NCBI RefSeq assembly: GCF_037392515.1
Contig: NC_090295.1
Coordinates: 21,902,001 to 21,966,000, forward strand
DNA: 64,000 nucleotides
Reading direction: 5' to 3'
From: Haliotis asinina
Taxonomy: Eukaryota > Mollusca > Gastropoda > Lepetellida > Haliotidae
Part shown: positions 21,001 through 30,956 of the stretch, one piece after another
Numbering within the stretch: the first letter of the stretch is position 1
How the letters are laid out: the number at the start of each line of letters is the position of its first letter
The notes under the pieces: model-generated
Database searches by the model: none
What the model saw: only the letters and a program-made list of their open reading frames with translations
Told to the model about the DNA's origin: nothing
Made by a program: the position numbers and the translations under genes

Positions 21001-24000
21001 TGGTACGTTGGTCATGGGGCAGCGTGGGGAGCCATGTAAGGAATCGACTCTTCACACACGAGGCTGTCCCACTCTAGTGACACGAACAGACTCAGTGAAA
21101 CAAGAGATCAAATAACTGTCATTATCTCACAAAAACACATTGCCTTACCAAACACATAAAAAATGAAGGGCCAGCCATTATCGATTGGAATAAGGCAGAG
21201 AAAACCGCATAACAGGAATGTGATGGCATTGGCAATGTTGAAACCTGAAATTTAAAACAAAAGTTAAAGAACACCATTTATAATAATATCGGTGAATAAA
21301 CAGGTTGCGTTAATTAGTTTGTTTAAAGAAAACGATTTCACAGATACCCTGCGTGGCTAAGTAACAGCTGCTTGAATTTTTAGGTATATGCTACGGCAGC
21401 GTATTAGGGCCACGGTGAAAAATGTTTTTGGTGTCACTATCTCCTACGTAGGACTTAATATCTCCTACGTAGGACTTAGGAGATACTAAGTCCTACGTAG
21501 GTGATAATAAGTCCTAAGTTGGTGATAATAAGTTCTACGTAGGAGATAGTAAGTCCTACGTAGGAGATAGTGACACCAAAACATTTTTCACCGTGGCCCT
21601 AATACGCTTCCGTAATATGCCGCTCAAAAGAAGATAAAACACCATTTTTATATGATCATCTGGTGCTTGTCACTTCAACAGCCTTCCAACTGGGAGTGTT
21701 CTGTAATTTTGTCTAGTGCTATAGAACTGTGTGTCGGCTTGATGTGGAAGGAAATACCAGTCTAAGGTACTAGGGGACACAACTCTGCACAGCGAATTGC
21801 AGCACCCCGGTTCTCTGGGTTGGCTATGCACATTGAATAAAATCAAAACATAATACTTGTAACCGTTATACCACAGATCCACGAAGATCATTTCACAGGT
21901 CACGTTGAAATGTGCTCTCACGAGCATTAACCGACCAATGAAATGACTCACACGAGATCGACATCAGCTAATCAAATAGCGGTTTCATTGAGTTTTACGG
22001 AACTTTTTGCAAAATGTCCACTTCGAAACTACACTTTGGAAAACTCTCTGACGTAATTATTGATTCCTAATATTGAAACTATGCAAAAAGAGTTTTCGCA
22101 ATAAATTCATCAGGAGGTGAATCAGAAATTAGAATCGATGTGGGCTTCTTTCTTAATAAATAGAAAGCGTATAACATTCTGTACCAAGTAAATAATGTAA
22201 CGGATAGATCGAACAACATCTCCGACAAAATATTTTCCGAAGGATATTTTGGCAATCCATTCCAACAGATGCTATAATTTCATTTTGTATCTTGGAAGCG
22301 GCGACTAAATGGATCGTGTTCTCATAGGCATTGTACCACTGGTCAATGATCAGTCATAGGTTCTTGGCATCCCCATCACGTAGACATGTTTATCATGTCA
22401 ATCACTCGATTGTGTAACACACCCGTCATATTCCTGGAAAAAATGCGGATGTACAGTTACAAAGTAAATAAGAAATAGTTATTTGGTCGAATAACAAACG
22501 TCGATACATACCTGCAAACGTGTAAGCCACCATCTGGGCCTTCTCTGCAGCAGGAGACCAGTACAGCCAGATGTCAAGGGATGAGGGCAAAACCATGTTC
22601 TGTGAATAGAATATTTCATAAATTCGTTAGTTACTGATGTACTGATGGGTAATCTAGTAGTTGTGTTTCGCACGAAGCCACAAGACATCTTTGGTTTTTG
22701 ATAAAAAACAAACAAAACAAAACAAAACAAAACAACCCCCCCCAAAACCCCCCCCCAAAAAAACCCGAAACAAATACCACCCTCGACACACGCACACTCA
22801 TTGCAACAATTATATACAGATATTATATATCTGTAAATAATACCAAATCTACAAACTGACACATTATAAGTCTGAATCATGCCACATTATTTCTCAAAAC
22901 TTAGGATCACTTTGTAAGCTGGCTATTGGTATTCTAATGTTTGCGGGTTTTTGTTCGTTGATATTAGAATTGTTGATATTACTCTTATGTTTGCGGCACA
23001 CGGACGTCCCGCTTATGTTGACACTCGATAATTTGTCACAAACGTCTTCGTACGTCAAACTAAAAATGCTTTATGGCTTTATGTCTGGAAACGTTGTGAC
23101 CTTGTATAATAAAGAAGCTGAACCATAAAGCAGTTTTAGTTTGATTCAACCAACTTCTAAATGCCTTTGAAACAACTTGTCTTCGTACGTGTTTGGAGTA
23201 CGTGTATTTATATGTCTATAGGTCGGAGGTCTTCAAATGCAAGGCGGTGGGATACCCCAGTGGTTGAAGCGTTCGCTTGTCACGCCGGGTTCGAGTGCTC
23301 ATTTCCCGTGTCCCCCGCTGTGACATGGCTGGAATATTGCTAAAAGCGGTGTAGAACTAAGCTCACTCTTCATACGAAATTTGATGATAATGATGATGAT
23401 AATTGCGACGAATATGTGATTATGACACTCACTTACCAAGGCGAATCCCGTAATAATCCGACAAATGACGACTAGATAGTCAACGGTTCGTGCAGCTGTG
23501 GGAATGAGAACTGTCATGGCGCCCCCTACTAGCATGGAAAGAAAGATAACTCGCTTTGGTCCAAACCTCCGAGACGCCAGACTGCCGAATATTGGTGAAA
23601 TGATGCCGGCATAGAATGGGGACGAAATAAAGAGCCCCTGCATCGCGCTTGTGTAATTGAATTCGGCTGCAATCGTCTGTAAAAGAAGAAAGCATTGTTT
23701 GGCTAAAAATAAAGGACACAGCTTTAGATTAAATGATGTGAAAGTTCAACATGTCCCATGACGTCATTGTGATATGGCGTTCCTGGGCTAATCAACGAGT
23801 TCCCTCCCTTGCCAGATAAGACATCCCTGATAGGCATGTGTAAAAGGAATGTGATAATGACTTGTTTTCATCAGCTGAAAGGTTACTGTACCTCTTAAAT
23901 ACCTAAAACAGTCTCAATATACAAAAATATTCTTTTATACTATTGAGAGGGTGAGTGAGTTTTTCATCAATATTACAGCTATATGGCTGAGGTCTGTAAC

Positions 24001-24493
24001 TAATCGCGTCTGGACCAGACAGCACGGGCATGGATCTGCGCAAATGGGAACCGATGACATGTGTCAACCAAGTCAGCGAGCCTGACCACCCGATCCCATT
24101 AGTCGATACTAAAGACCAGCATAGTTTCTAGCGGTCGGGCATCGTTTTGAGATTTCCACGACTTCCAAAAGAACGTTTCTCTGAACACGTTATACGACAG
24201 TGCAAACTGTATGATGTGTTCACGAGGAATAGAAGGGGCGTACTGTTGCAATATACAAGTGATTAGATGGATCCAGTAATACTGATTAATATCTATATAT
24301 CCAGTTCAATGAGTTGTCTCAAAATTCTAGACTGTTTTTTGTACTAAGTAGCGCATTAGGACGGAACCCAATCAGCAGGAAACGAGACGTTTGCGTAATT
24401 ATAAACAATGTTTAGACTTGGATCATTCCCTGTATTTCTACCCCTCCCCTCCCCACTAACTCGCTCCCTCTTTCATTCTGTGTCGCCCCCCCC

Positions 24494-24524
<31 letters not shown>

Positions 24525-25675
24525 ACACACTCTCTCTCTCACTCTCTGACTTTTGTATCTCAAATACAGCAGGCAACATATAAGTAGGTTGTGAATATTA
24601 AATTACATTAAACATTACGATCCAACATACCTTACCGGCATTTGACGTGTTGTACAGCACGTTCTTGTTCTCAATGTAAAGGTCCAGTTCGTGCGACGCC
24701 ATGACAGTGTGGTTGACATAGGGTTCCAGAGTAACCTCCCTTGTCATACAGACGATCGCGAACGACATACAATTCTCCATTGACTGGATGAGAATGAATG
24801 CCCCAACCATCATGAGGGCAATCCTCCATCTGCGAGATGTGTACTTCTCGCAGAAAGTGGGATACGTGTCTGGAAGAGCGCTTCCGTTGCCATGGATGCT
24901 CACGGACAGGGAACCGTTTGCTGCACATGCAATATTATAATTAGGGGGCAAGTTTATACTAAAATTAACCTTTTCGTCTCGCACCTTTTCAGAATAAAGA
25001 AGTGTTTGTCAATTAGTTTCATAGCCAAAATCTTTTTGATTTGATTAATATCAGTATTTACACCTTTCGCTGTGGGACTAGTCAGGAGACCATTGAAAAT
25101 GAATTGGCCTCGTCAGTATCAAAGGGCGGTAATTCTGGCCTGTTTAGCTCGGCAACAAAAGCCATTCATCTTGTCATGACTAAATTTGATTTTGTCAAAA
25201 TCACGCAATCGTGTTCGAGTTGGATTGATAGTTGACAGCTAGTTGTTTTCTAGGGAAATACATTGAAATACATTCATAAAGAACGAATAAACTTTTGTTT
25301 CTTAAATTCTTCTAAGCATTATATATGGGAATACCTGACATTACGTCACGGACCCGCGCCCCCTTGATTGGTTGAAATTTCGTCTCCATCCCTTTTCAGT
25401 CACTAGCCTCATTCTTACCACTTGGGGGAGTATTCAACCTTAGTTACCCATCGGTAACAGATTCACAGTCACCTATACATTATTCCACCGGATACCCATT
25501 TACAGTTGGTTGATCAGGTGCGACTTACTTGCTCAGGGAGTATCGGGCAGGATCGAGACCGAAGGGCTTCTCAATGTCAAGCCAGCGCCAAGTCATACTG
25601 ACACTTCTTGAAACAAAGCAAAGGTTGAACATACTAAAACGTACCTTCCGTTGAACTGCGTTTGCTGGAGGCCAT
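14117..25675 (-). CDS. SLC17-family transporter, paralogue in convergent orientation; one exon not found
   Basis: Second SLC17-like transporter, tail to tail with the first. Exons in transcript order: 25675-25645 (MASSKRSSTE), 24920-24631, 23676-23437, 22599-22512, 21244-21149, 20583-20450, 19601-19452, 18311-18185, 17486-17336, [not found], 14326-14117. Lengths are 31, 290, 240, 88, 96, 134, 150, 127, 151, -, 210, against 31, 386, 234, 88, 96, 131, 153, 127, 151, 91, 246 in the plus-strand gene, so they are direct paralogues. Landmarks: RRFGPKRVIF, WLYWSP, IDNGWPFIFYVFG, HPSIS, IPWKGIFSSTPVWAY, LPTYMATVLKF, LSSLPYVTR, VDLAPQ, FGSGEIQPWADN. TM1 has E where sialin has R57. The join from 17336 (phase 2) to 14326 (phase 0) needs an intervening exon of the 91-nt class (TM11), which I could not recognise in the 3-kb interval. 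The gene may be incomplete, or that exon may be divergent. Confidence 0.8.
14487..14590. mobile_element. Palindromic MITE (CTTAGCGCTA type)
   Basis: CCTGGATTTTCGAAGCTCTC on the left is matched by the reverse complement of GAGAGCTTCGAAAATCTAGG on the right; the centre is a short AT-rich loop. Lies between the last two recognised exons of the minus-strand SLC17 gene. Confidence 0.7.
14656..14731. mobile_element. Palindromic MITE (GGGCCC type)
   Basis: CAGGGCCCCGTTCCTCGAAG on the left and its near reverse complement ending GTGGAACGGGCCCTG on the right, about 76 bp in all. A related element sits at 4594-4701. Confidence 0.65.
15000..17030. other. Intronic stretch without a recognised gene
   Basis: A plus-strand open frame at 15358-15591 (77 codons) and a minus-strand frame at 15712-16116 (134 codons) match no family I know. 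GGTCATATGCAAGGTAAAAC and neighbouring sequence may be transposon remains. The missing exon of the minus-strand SLC17 gene should lie between 14327 and 17335; I could not find it. Confidence 0.5.
17034..17320 (+). mobile_element. SINE family B joined to a family A tail, abutting an exon donor
   Basis: GTGAAGATCCGAGTACGAAC, GCGTAGAACGATGCTCATGG, TTACAGGCCGCTTCCATATA, then GCGGGAATATTGCTAAAAGC and CACTCACTCACTC. The SINE end lies only about 15 bp from the minus-strand splice donor at 17335. Confidence 0.8.
17627..17900 (+). repeat. 30-bp minisatellite, about nine units
   Basis: Unit TTACTCTGTTGGCAGTACTT plus TTTCTGTTGA. Because 30 is a multiple of three, two frames stay open, but neither looks like a protein. 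Lies in an intron of the minus-strand SLC17 gene. Confidence 0.92.
17978..18083. repeat. (TTTA)n followed by (TAAA)n, a perfect simple-repeat palindrome
   Basis: About 35 bp of TTTA then about 68 bp of TAAA units meeting at TTTATAAATAAA. Confidence 0.9.
18375..18860 (+). repeat. Unclassified dispersed repeat, copy 2
   Basis: Homologue of 13560-13910, longer by an internal segment (18520-18700). It lies just 5' of exon 8 of the minus-strand SLC17 gene. Confidence 0.7.
18951..19110 (-). mobile_element. SINE family A, eroded
   Basis: TTTTAAGCCGCTTTTTGGAA and CATCACGACGGTGGACACC; the tRNA end is degraded. Confidence 0.6.
19239..19386 (+). mobile_element. SINE family A
   Basis: GACGGTGGGAGCATAGTAGG head, GTTTGATTTCCCACATGG, tail GGTGTAAAACTAAACTTTCTC. 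Ends about 65 bp before exon 7 of the minus-strand gene, in the opposite direction. Confidence 0.82.
20697..20850 (-). mobile_element. SINE family B, 5' half
   Basis: GGCCATCGATCTACGCAACT, ATGTCAACCAAGTCGGCAAG, CTCTTACGACAAGCATGGGT, CTCGGATCTTCAC. Confidence 0.75.
21400..21606. mobile_element. Palindromic MITE in an intron of the minus-strand SLC17 gene
   Basis: Ends CGTATTAGGGCCACGGTG and its reverse complement CACCGTGGCCCTAATACG. The arms continue as a long near-perfect inverted repeat (GTGTCACTATCTCCTACGTA). The centre consists of repeated TCCTACGTAGGA palindromes, so the whole unit can fold into a hairpin of about 200 bases. Confidence 0.85.
21610..22505. other. Intron without recognised features
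   Basis: Between exons 4 and 5 of the minus-strand SLC17 gene. AT-rich, no long open frame, no repeat unit or inverted repeat noticed. Confidence 0.5.
23243..23369 (+). mobile_element. SINE family A, internally deleted
   Basis: GGCGGTGGGATACCCCAGTG head, ATGGCTGGAATATTGCTAAA, AACTAAGCTCACTC tail; part of the middle is lost. Confidence 0.8.
23950..24135 (-). mobile_element. SINE family B
   Basis: GTGAGTGAGTTTTTCATCAA, GTCTGGACCAGACAGCACGG, GTGTCAACCAAGTCAGCGAG, CCACCCGATCCCATTAGTCG. Confidence 0.82.
24486..24545 (+). repeat. C25 homopolymer, (AC)n and (TC)n in series
   Basis: Simple repeats about 85 bp beyond the exon 2 donor of the minus-strand SLC17 gene (intronic). The opposite strand is a G25 run that may form unusual DNA structure and is prone to length errors. 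Confidence 0.9.
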
Positions 25676-25781
25676 ATTATTTGCAACGAAATTCTGTTAA
25701 TCTATTGTAAGAAACACTTCAATTGTAAGATTTACGACAGTCACTTCACCGTCCTTTGGAACATTCCGTAGATCCCCTTGT

Positions 25782-25787
25782 CACGTG
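25782..25787. promoter_or_regulatory. CACGTG palindrome upstream of the minus-strand SLC17 gene
   Basis: TCACGTGAC about 110 bp upstream of the ATG at 25675, the same 9-base context as in the ependymin-related promoters. Could be chance; no TATA box was recognised nearby. Confidence 0.3.
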
Positions 25788-26109
25788 ACTAAGAATGACA
25801 GTACGGTATTCATAGGCATGGGCAAAGACATGAGATTCGTCATCCTTTATATTTCCAACCTTTGACCCGTAAAAGAAATACTATCTTCCTAACAACAACG
25901 ATATGATACGGGCAACCGTGAAGGGAATAAGAACCGCCAGCGTCAGAATAAATGGCGTTTCCAGCAACATGGCATGATTCCGAAGCATGGTAATGTTGAA
26001 TTAGTATTCACGGACGCAGACCTCCACTACTCGGAAGTCCATGGCGAGGCCATGGCGTATGACATATAAATAAACTCTCTCACCCCTGCCACTCGCGCTC
26101 ACTTTCCCT

Positions 26110-26365
26110 TGCTCATTTCTCCCTCCTCTTTCACCTTCACCCTGTTTTAACTCTCTCCACCCTGTTTTAACTCTCTCCACCCTGTTTCAACTGTCTTCAC
26201 CCTGCTTTAACTTTCTCTACCCTGTTTTGACTTTCTCCACCCTGTTTTAACTGTCTTCACCCTGTTTTTACTCTCTCCACCCACTTTTAACTGTCTTCAT
26301 CCTGTTTTTACTCTCTCCACCCTGTTGTAACTCTCTTCACCCTGTTTTTACTCTCTTTCCCTCTC
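26110..26365 (+). repeat. 20-bp minisatellite, about twelve units
   Basis: Unit ACCCTGTTTTAACTCTCTCC with drift (TGTCTTC, TTTTTACTC). Pyrimidine-rich; intergenic, upstream of the minus-strand SLC17 gene. Confidence 0.88.
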
Positions 26366-26404
26366 GCCTTCGCTCTCTATTCCTCTGGCTCTCTGGCACA
26401 GACT

Positions 26405-26465
26405 CGGTTGTTTACAGACCGCCGTCAGGTTCCTGGAATATTGTTGAGTAGCTTTAAACCGCAAC
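26405..26465 (+). mobile_element. SINE family B tail fragment
   Basis: GTTTACAGACCGCCGTCAGG then GGAATATTGTTGAGTAGC. Confidence 0.55.
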
Positions 26466-26821
26466 CAAACCAATTTGGCAAGTGTAAATTAGAAAGACTG
26501 TAATGGCCGAAGCTGCTAACATAGGTTGACATATATTGGTTCTGACCCTAACCTTCACGGGTCACGTTGTCAGATATTTAGCAACTGACGCCTGCTTTTC
26601 AGGAATTTCCGATCGTCACAGAACACAAATTTACCCTTAATTAAGTATGGGAAGCCTAGCCGATTGTATGGTACGGGACATATATTTTTTATTAATTTTT
26701 TGGTAAAACGCTTTTTATTACATTCGTTTTCCAGAACATTTTTTGAAAACGCTTTGTTTGTCTCACTGTTTCAGTCAATCAGATTCCTTGTAATGTTTAC
26801 TAATGTTTAGTTCAATATATT

Positions 26822-26978
26822 GGTGGCGGTGAGGTAGTCTAGTGGTTAGATCGAGTGTTTGTCATGCAGAAGACCCGGGTTCAATTCCCTACATGAGCAC
26901 AATGTGTGAAGCTGACTTCTGGTGTCCCCCGCCACTGGAACATTGCTAAGAGCCGCGTGAAGCCATACTCGCTCACTC
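26822..26978 (+). mobile_element. SINE family A
   Basis: TGGCGGTGAGGTAGTCTAGT head, CGGGTTCAATTCCC box B, ATACTCGCTCACTCG end; intergenic. Confidence 0.85.
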
Positions 26979-27174
26979 GATGAAGTACACCTCATGGCGT
27001 TTATATCATGAACCTGAGAATCGACAGGATTGTACACTATCAGCTACATAATTAGAACCGTTATTTTTTACTTTCGGAACTCCTCGATTATGCTTGTTTT
27101 TCGATAAGGAAATAAACAAATTATGAAGGAAAGATCGAGAATGCCTGTGGTGACCATGTCACAGAAGTTTCATA

Positions 27175-29269
27175 CACAGGCCCTCGTGAGGATGAAACAA
27201 TTTTGAGAGGACCCCCGACTTGAAACGTTTTACAGTACAATATATCGGGACAAGGCCGGACTCTTCGGCGTCCCCCACCCGACTGCTTTGCCGATTGCTA
27301 CGCAACCATTGCATGCAATCGATTAAAACCTAAAGGCTGCAGAAAGGGTGTGTGGTCAAAGCAAGCCCTCTCATTGGTCGACGCTTGCTATCGTGTGGTC
27401 GACGCTTGTTATCGTGAGTCAAAATGAGTCAAAATCGTTTAGTTGAGGGTCAAAATCAGCTTTCAATCGACTTGTAGAAATAACAAGGGAAGATGTATCA
27501 TTGAATGCTACAGTAAAGTATGTATTTCGAGGCTTTCCTGCCACAGAATAGTAATTATAGTGGGATCAAAAAGAACATTCACTTATAACTGCACTAGATT
27601 ATGCGCCGTAGTTATGTTGTTCGACTTGGCCATTTTAGTGAAGATTTTGCTCTGCTCATAGACCCGAGTTTCATTTGAAGATTTATGTAAAACGAAGTAT
27701 CACCAGTTTCTTTTTTTATGGGGGTTTTCCCCAAGGTGTGGAACAATTGTTCTGCCTTCAGTGAAAATAAACTTTAATGAATACATTTGGACACAGAAAG
27801 AATTATTTATACTGGTTGACTCAATTTTGCATCAACAAAAAGTTTATGCGTGTATTTCCAAACGGAATGGATGTAGCAGGCTGCAAATCGCCAACAACCG
27901 AAGGTAAGGTAGATCACCATCCTAAGGACCATGGGTACCTACCTACGATTGTTTCCTACAAGGAGCTAAATTTACACCATCACTTAAACCATTGGCGGTT
28001 GTGTTGTTTTTCTGTTTACAAAACATATTTATCAAAACCTATCAAACAATTCTACAATGTATTTCTTTTAAAAACCTCACAACTCAGTAACAGCTAACAT
28101 ATCAAATAGATCCTGGCGAAAACAATGTCGAAAAGAACTAACGACAGTACCCAAGAAAGTACGTAATGAATGACTATCAAACCTAGATAATTTGATAACA
28201 ACTTCAAATAATAACCTCCGCAACAAATTTAAAACTTCCCCTTCCTTTTGCCAGAAATACGTCTACAGCTCAGCTATTATAGATTCATTAAAATTATGGA
28301 ATTCACAAAAAGGCAATGTTAACTGAATCTAAATCAAGAATCTATCCAAACGGTATTCGATGGCCAAATTATTTCACGATTAGAATTTTACTCTTTCATT
28401 CTAATGGAACCCTTCAAAAGTGATTTTGACTGATTGCAGATTCTTAATGTCATTTTAGATTCTTTTAGTTTATGTGGCACAATGTCAAACTGGGTGGGAA
28501 GATGTTGGTGTCTGCCTTTGCTTTCATTATACTTTTCAGTTTTGGTGTCTCTGTGGAACTGAATACAGTTTCCTTGAAAGTGCCCATTAAAGGACAATAG
28601 ATACACCTTACGGTATATTCCATGACACCTGATTTGAAACTGATAACAACTGCTCTTTTGAAATTCAATTAATCAGCAATTTTAATACCTTAGTACAGAT
28701 ATCATATCTTTAATTTCGTACAGAAAGTCGCTATTCATGCAAGTGTCTTCAAATCACCACAACTACTGTGTACTGATCACGACCACTGCGGATTATGTAC
28801 AGTTTGGTTTATTTACAATAACTTTTCACAGAATAAATGAAACAATGACATTTTGACAATATATTTTGTGAAGAAGATGTTCGAGATCCTGTAATAATTT
28901 GGTCAATATGGTTCGAGATATTTACATGAATTGTAAAGATTTTATCGTCACCACCCTGACCAGTAAACCACATGAGTACAAACAAGTACGTCAGCAATAA
29001 TGGCAGATATGAAAGGACCAAATATTCAGCTTCACATCAGTCCTAAACGATAAGTCTGTACAAATATATGTTACTTCAGAGCACCAATTAGAACACCATT
29101 GCCGTAAATATTCTCGAGAATGAGACCACCATCACTTGATGCATGCAGTACCGTGTTCCAGCGTGTGTGTCTAGATATATTGTCCTGTGAAGCGTTTCAA
29201 GTCGGGGGTCATCTCTAATTATTTATATTTTTGAAACAAATCTTTCATCCTTTGACACGAGGGCCTGTA
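27175..29269. mobile_element. hAT-like non-autonomous DNA transposon, 2.1 kb
   Basis: Flanked by the 8-bp direct repeat GTTTCATA at 27167-27174 and 29270-29277. Ends are CACAGGCCCTCGTG on the left and, reverse complemented, TACAGGCCCTCGTG on the right. Inverted similarity continues inward with indels for about 90 bp (GACCCCCGACTTGAAACG on both arms). An 8-bp target duplication fits hAT-type insertion. No open frame inside looks like a transposase, so the copy depends on a partner in trans. It occupies most of the intergenic space between the SLC17 and ependymin-related genes. Confidence 0.8.
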
Positions 29270-29292
29270 GTTTCATACCCCATCTGTTGGGG

Positions 29293-29900
29293 CATGGTGG
29301 GCGATCTGTCCAAGGCGCCAGACTAACTATCCAGTGAGCTAGGTGGTGCCGGCACCAAGCCCACCTGTTACCGGGTGTGAAAAACCTTGGAGTCAGCTTT
29401 GTCTGCTGTGTGTGAGTGAGTGAGAGAGTGAGTGAGTGAGTTTAGTTTTACGCTGCTTTTAGCAATATTCCAGCAATATCAAGGCGGGGGACTCCAGAAA
29501 ATGGGCTTCACACATTGTACCCATGTGGGGAATCGAACCCGGGTCTTCGGCGTGACGAGCGGACGCGTTAACCACTAGGCTACCCCACCGCCCCCTTTGT
29601 CTGCAGACTGTTTCAGTGTTGTCACAGTGTTGTACAGTACGCAGCCCTGTGTACCAGTATTTACAACTTGCAGTACATTTGGACAAAAGCACTGTGACAG
29701 TGTGTCCCAGTCCACCCATCGGGATGGATGGGGAAGCCGCAAGAACTCGGTGAGCCTGGTGGCTCAATAGTTATAAGTCAATATATCCCTTAGGGAGTTG
29801 AGATTGATAACACGATGTGCCGTTCAGATTGATATCCAATGATCAAGAAAAAATACTAACGTCTTGAGCTTGTACTAGTTGATATGTGTACTAGTTGTTA
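29293..29900 (+). mobile_element. SINE family C (my label) with a tRNA-Leu-like head
   Basis: Head GGGCGATCTGTCCAAGGCGC resembles a tRNA-Leu box A region. Body: CCGGGTGTGAAAAACCTTGG, CAGTACGCAGCCCTGTGTAC, AGCACTGTGACAGTGTGTCC; tail GTTGATATGTGTACTAG. It is interrupted by a family A SINE at 29407-29594. The left edge of the 10-kb duplication falls in its tail. Confidence 0.65.
29407..29594 (-). mobile_element. Young SINE family A inserted in SINE C
   Basis: Full-length, near-consensus: GGGGCGGTGGGGTAGCCTAG head (minus strand), CCCGGGTTCGATTCCCCACA, CCGCCTTGATATTGCTGGAA, GCGTAAAACTAAACTCACTC. Flanked by the 10-bp direct repeat CTTTGTCTGC (29397-29406 and 29595-29604). Confidence 0.92.
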
Positions 29901-29984
29901 TTGTACTAGAATGAATCTGTCATGTTTCACATCGTTTTGTTTATTTTTGAAAAAAAAAATAGGAAAAGCAAAGACACACATGTT

Positions 29985-30085
29985 TTCTGAGTTTCAACTT
30001 TTATTAAACCCGTCATGAATATCTTGCAAGATACACAGTTTTACAGTGACGTGACGAAGCACATCCTTTTCTCATCAGCAATGTT
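29985..30085 (-). other. Spliced 3' UTR exon of ependymin-related copy A
   Basis: On the minus strand a pyrimidine-rich tract ending TTTCAG precedes AACATTGCTGATGAG at 30085, and an AATAAA signal lies at 30005-30000. The same acceptor, exon start and AATAAA occur downstream of copies B and C. The stop codon sits in exon 5, close to a GTACGT donor. Conservation over three paralogues of different age supports a genuine non-coding last exon. The exact 3' end is estimated. Confidence 0.7.
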
Positions 30086-30389
30086 CTGAAACAGAACAGA
30101 AAACATATACAGTCGATGTTGCATGTATGTTGGTGAAGTCGCGGATGATCATAAAGTGGCCAAAGGATGTTTAAAATGGAACCTTGTATCACACTTACGA
30201 TGATAATAAAATGTTGTTTTTTTTCTATCCTATTTCATGTTATAGAATTATGATGATAATACTGATGAAATGAGGCAAAGAAAAACCAATCACCAGACAA
30301 TGTTCGTTGCCATGACAATGAGTGGAAACTTTAATTTTGACTGTGCCATTAACAGCCAGTCTTTAATGTTGTGCCACTAAAAAAGTAGC

Positions 30390-30611
30390 GTGTAATGTGA
30401 ATTGTGACAATGAGTAAAACGGTTACGTTTGGCGCTGTCCGTGGCGCTGAGCGACCAGTTAGTGTGTAATGTGAATTGTGACAATGAGTAAAATGATTAT
30501 GTTTGGCGTTGACTGTGGCATTGAGCGACCAGTTAGTGTGTAATGTGAATTGTGACAATGAGTAAAATGATTATGTTTGGCGTTGACTGTGGCACTGAGG
30601 GACCAGTTAGA
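30390..30611 (+). repeat. 74-bp minisatellite in intron 5 of copy A, three units
   Basis: Unit starts GTGTAATGTGAATTGTGACA and ends GCGACCAGTTA. It grades downstream to about 30930 into weaker GTTAGTATTTGATGG motifs. Copy B (40610-40750) has two units. Confidence 0.85.
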
Positions 30612-30956
30612 TGTTAACTGTGACAATGACTAAACCTGTTATATTTTATTTGACCACTGAGTAAAAACTTAGTATGTTATGTTGATTATGCCCTTGAAAA
30701 TATGATATCAGTTGGTGCTGGGTGAGTCAATGAGAAAATAATTAGAATTTAATGTTAGCTGTGTCATGAAGGGAAAAGCTGGCATTTGATGGTCCAAAAT
30801 GTTGCGTTGAAGAAAGTTAGTACTTGATGGTTAAAGTCATTTCGTTTTACACATAGTTAGTGTTTGGTGTTCAAACTGGTTTCATTGAGCGGAAGGTTAG
30901 TATTTGTTGATTTACTGAAACATTTGTGAAAGAAACACTTCAATGTACGTACAGAA

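Noticed and set aside
23667-23676. Alternative join of exons 2 and 3 of the minus-strand SLC17 gene (donor at 24635, acceptor at 23667)
   Set aside because: Also in frame, but the chosen join (donor AAG|GTATGT, acceptor TTTTACAG) keeps the phase 0 of the paralogue; the alternative remains possible.
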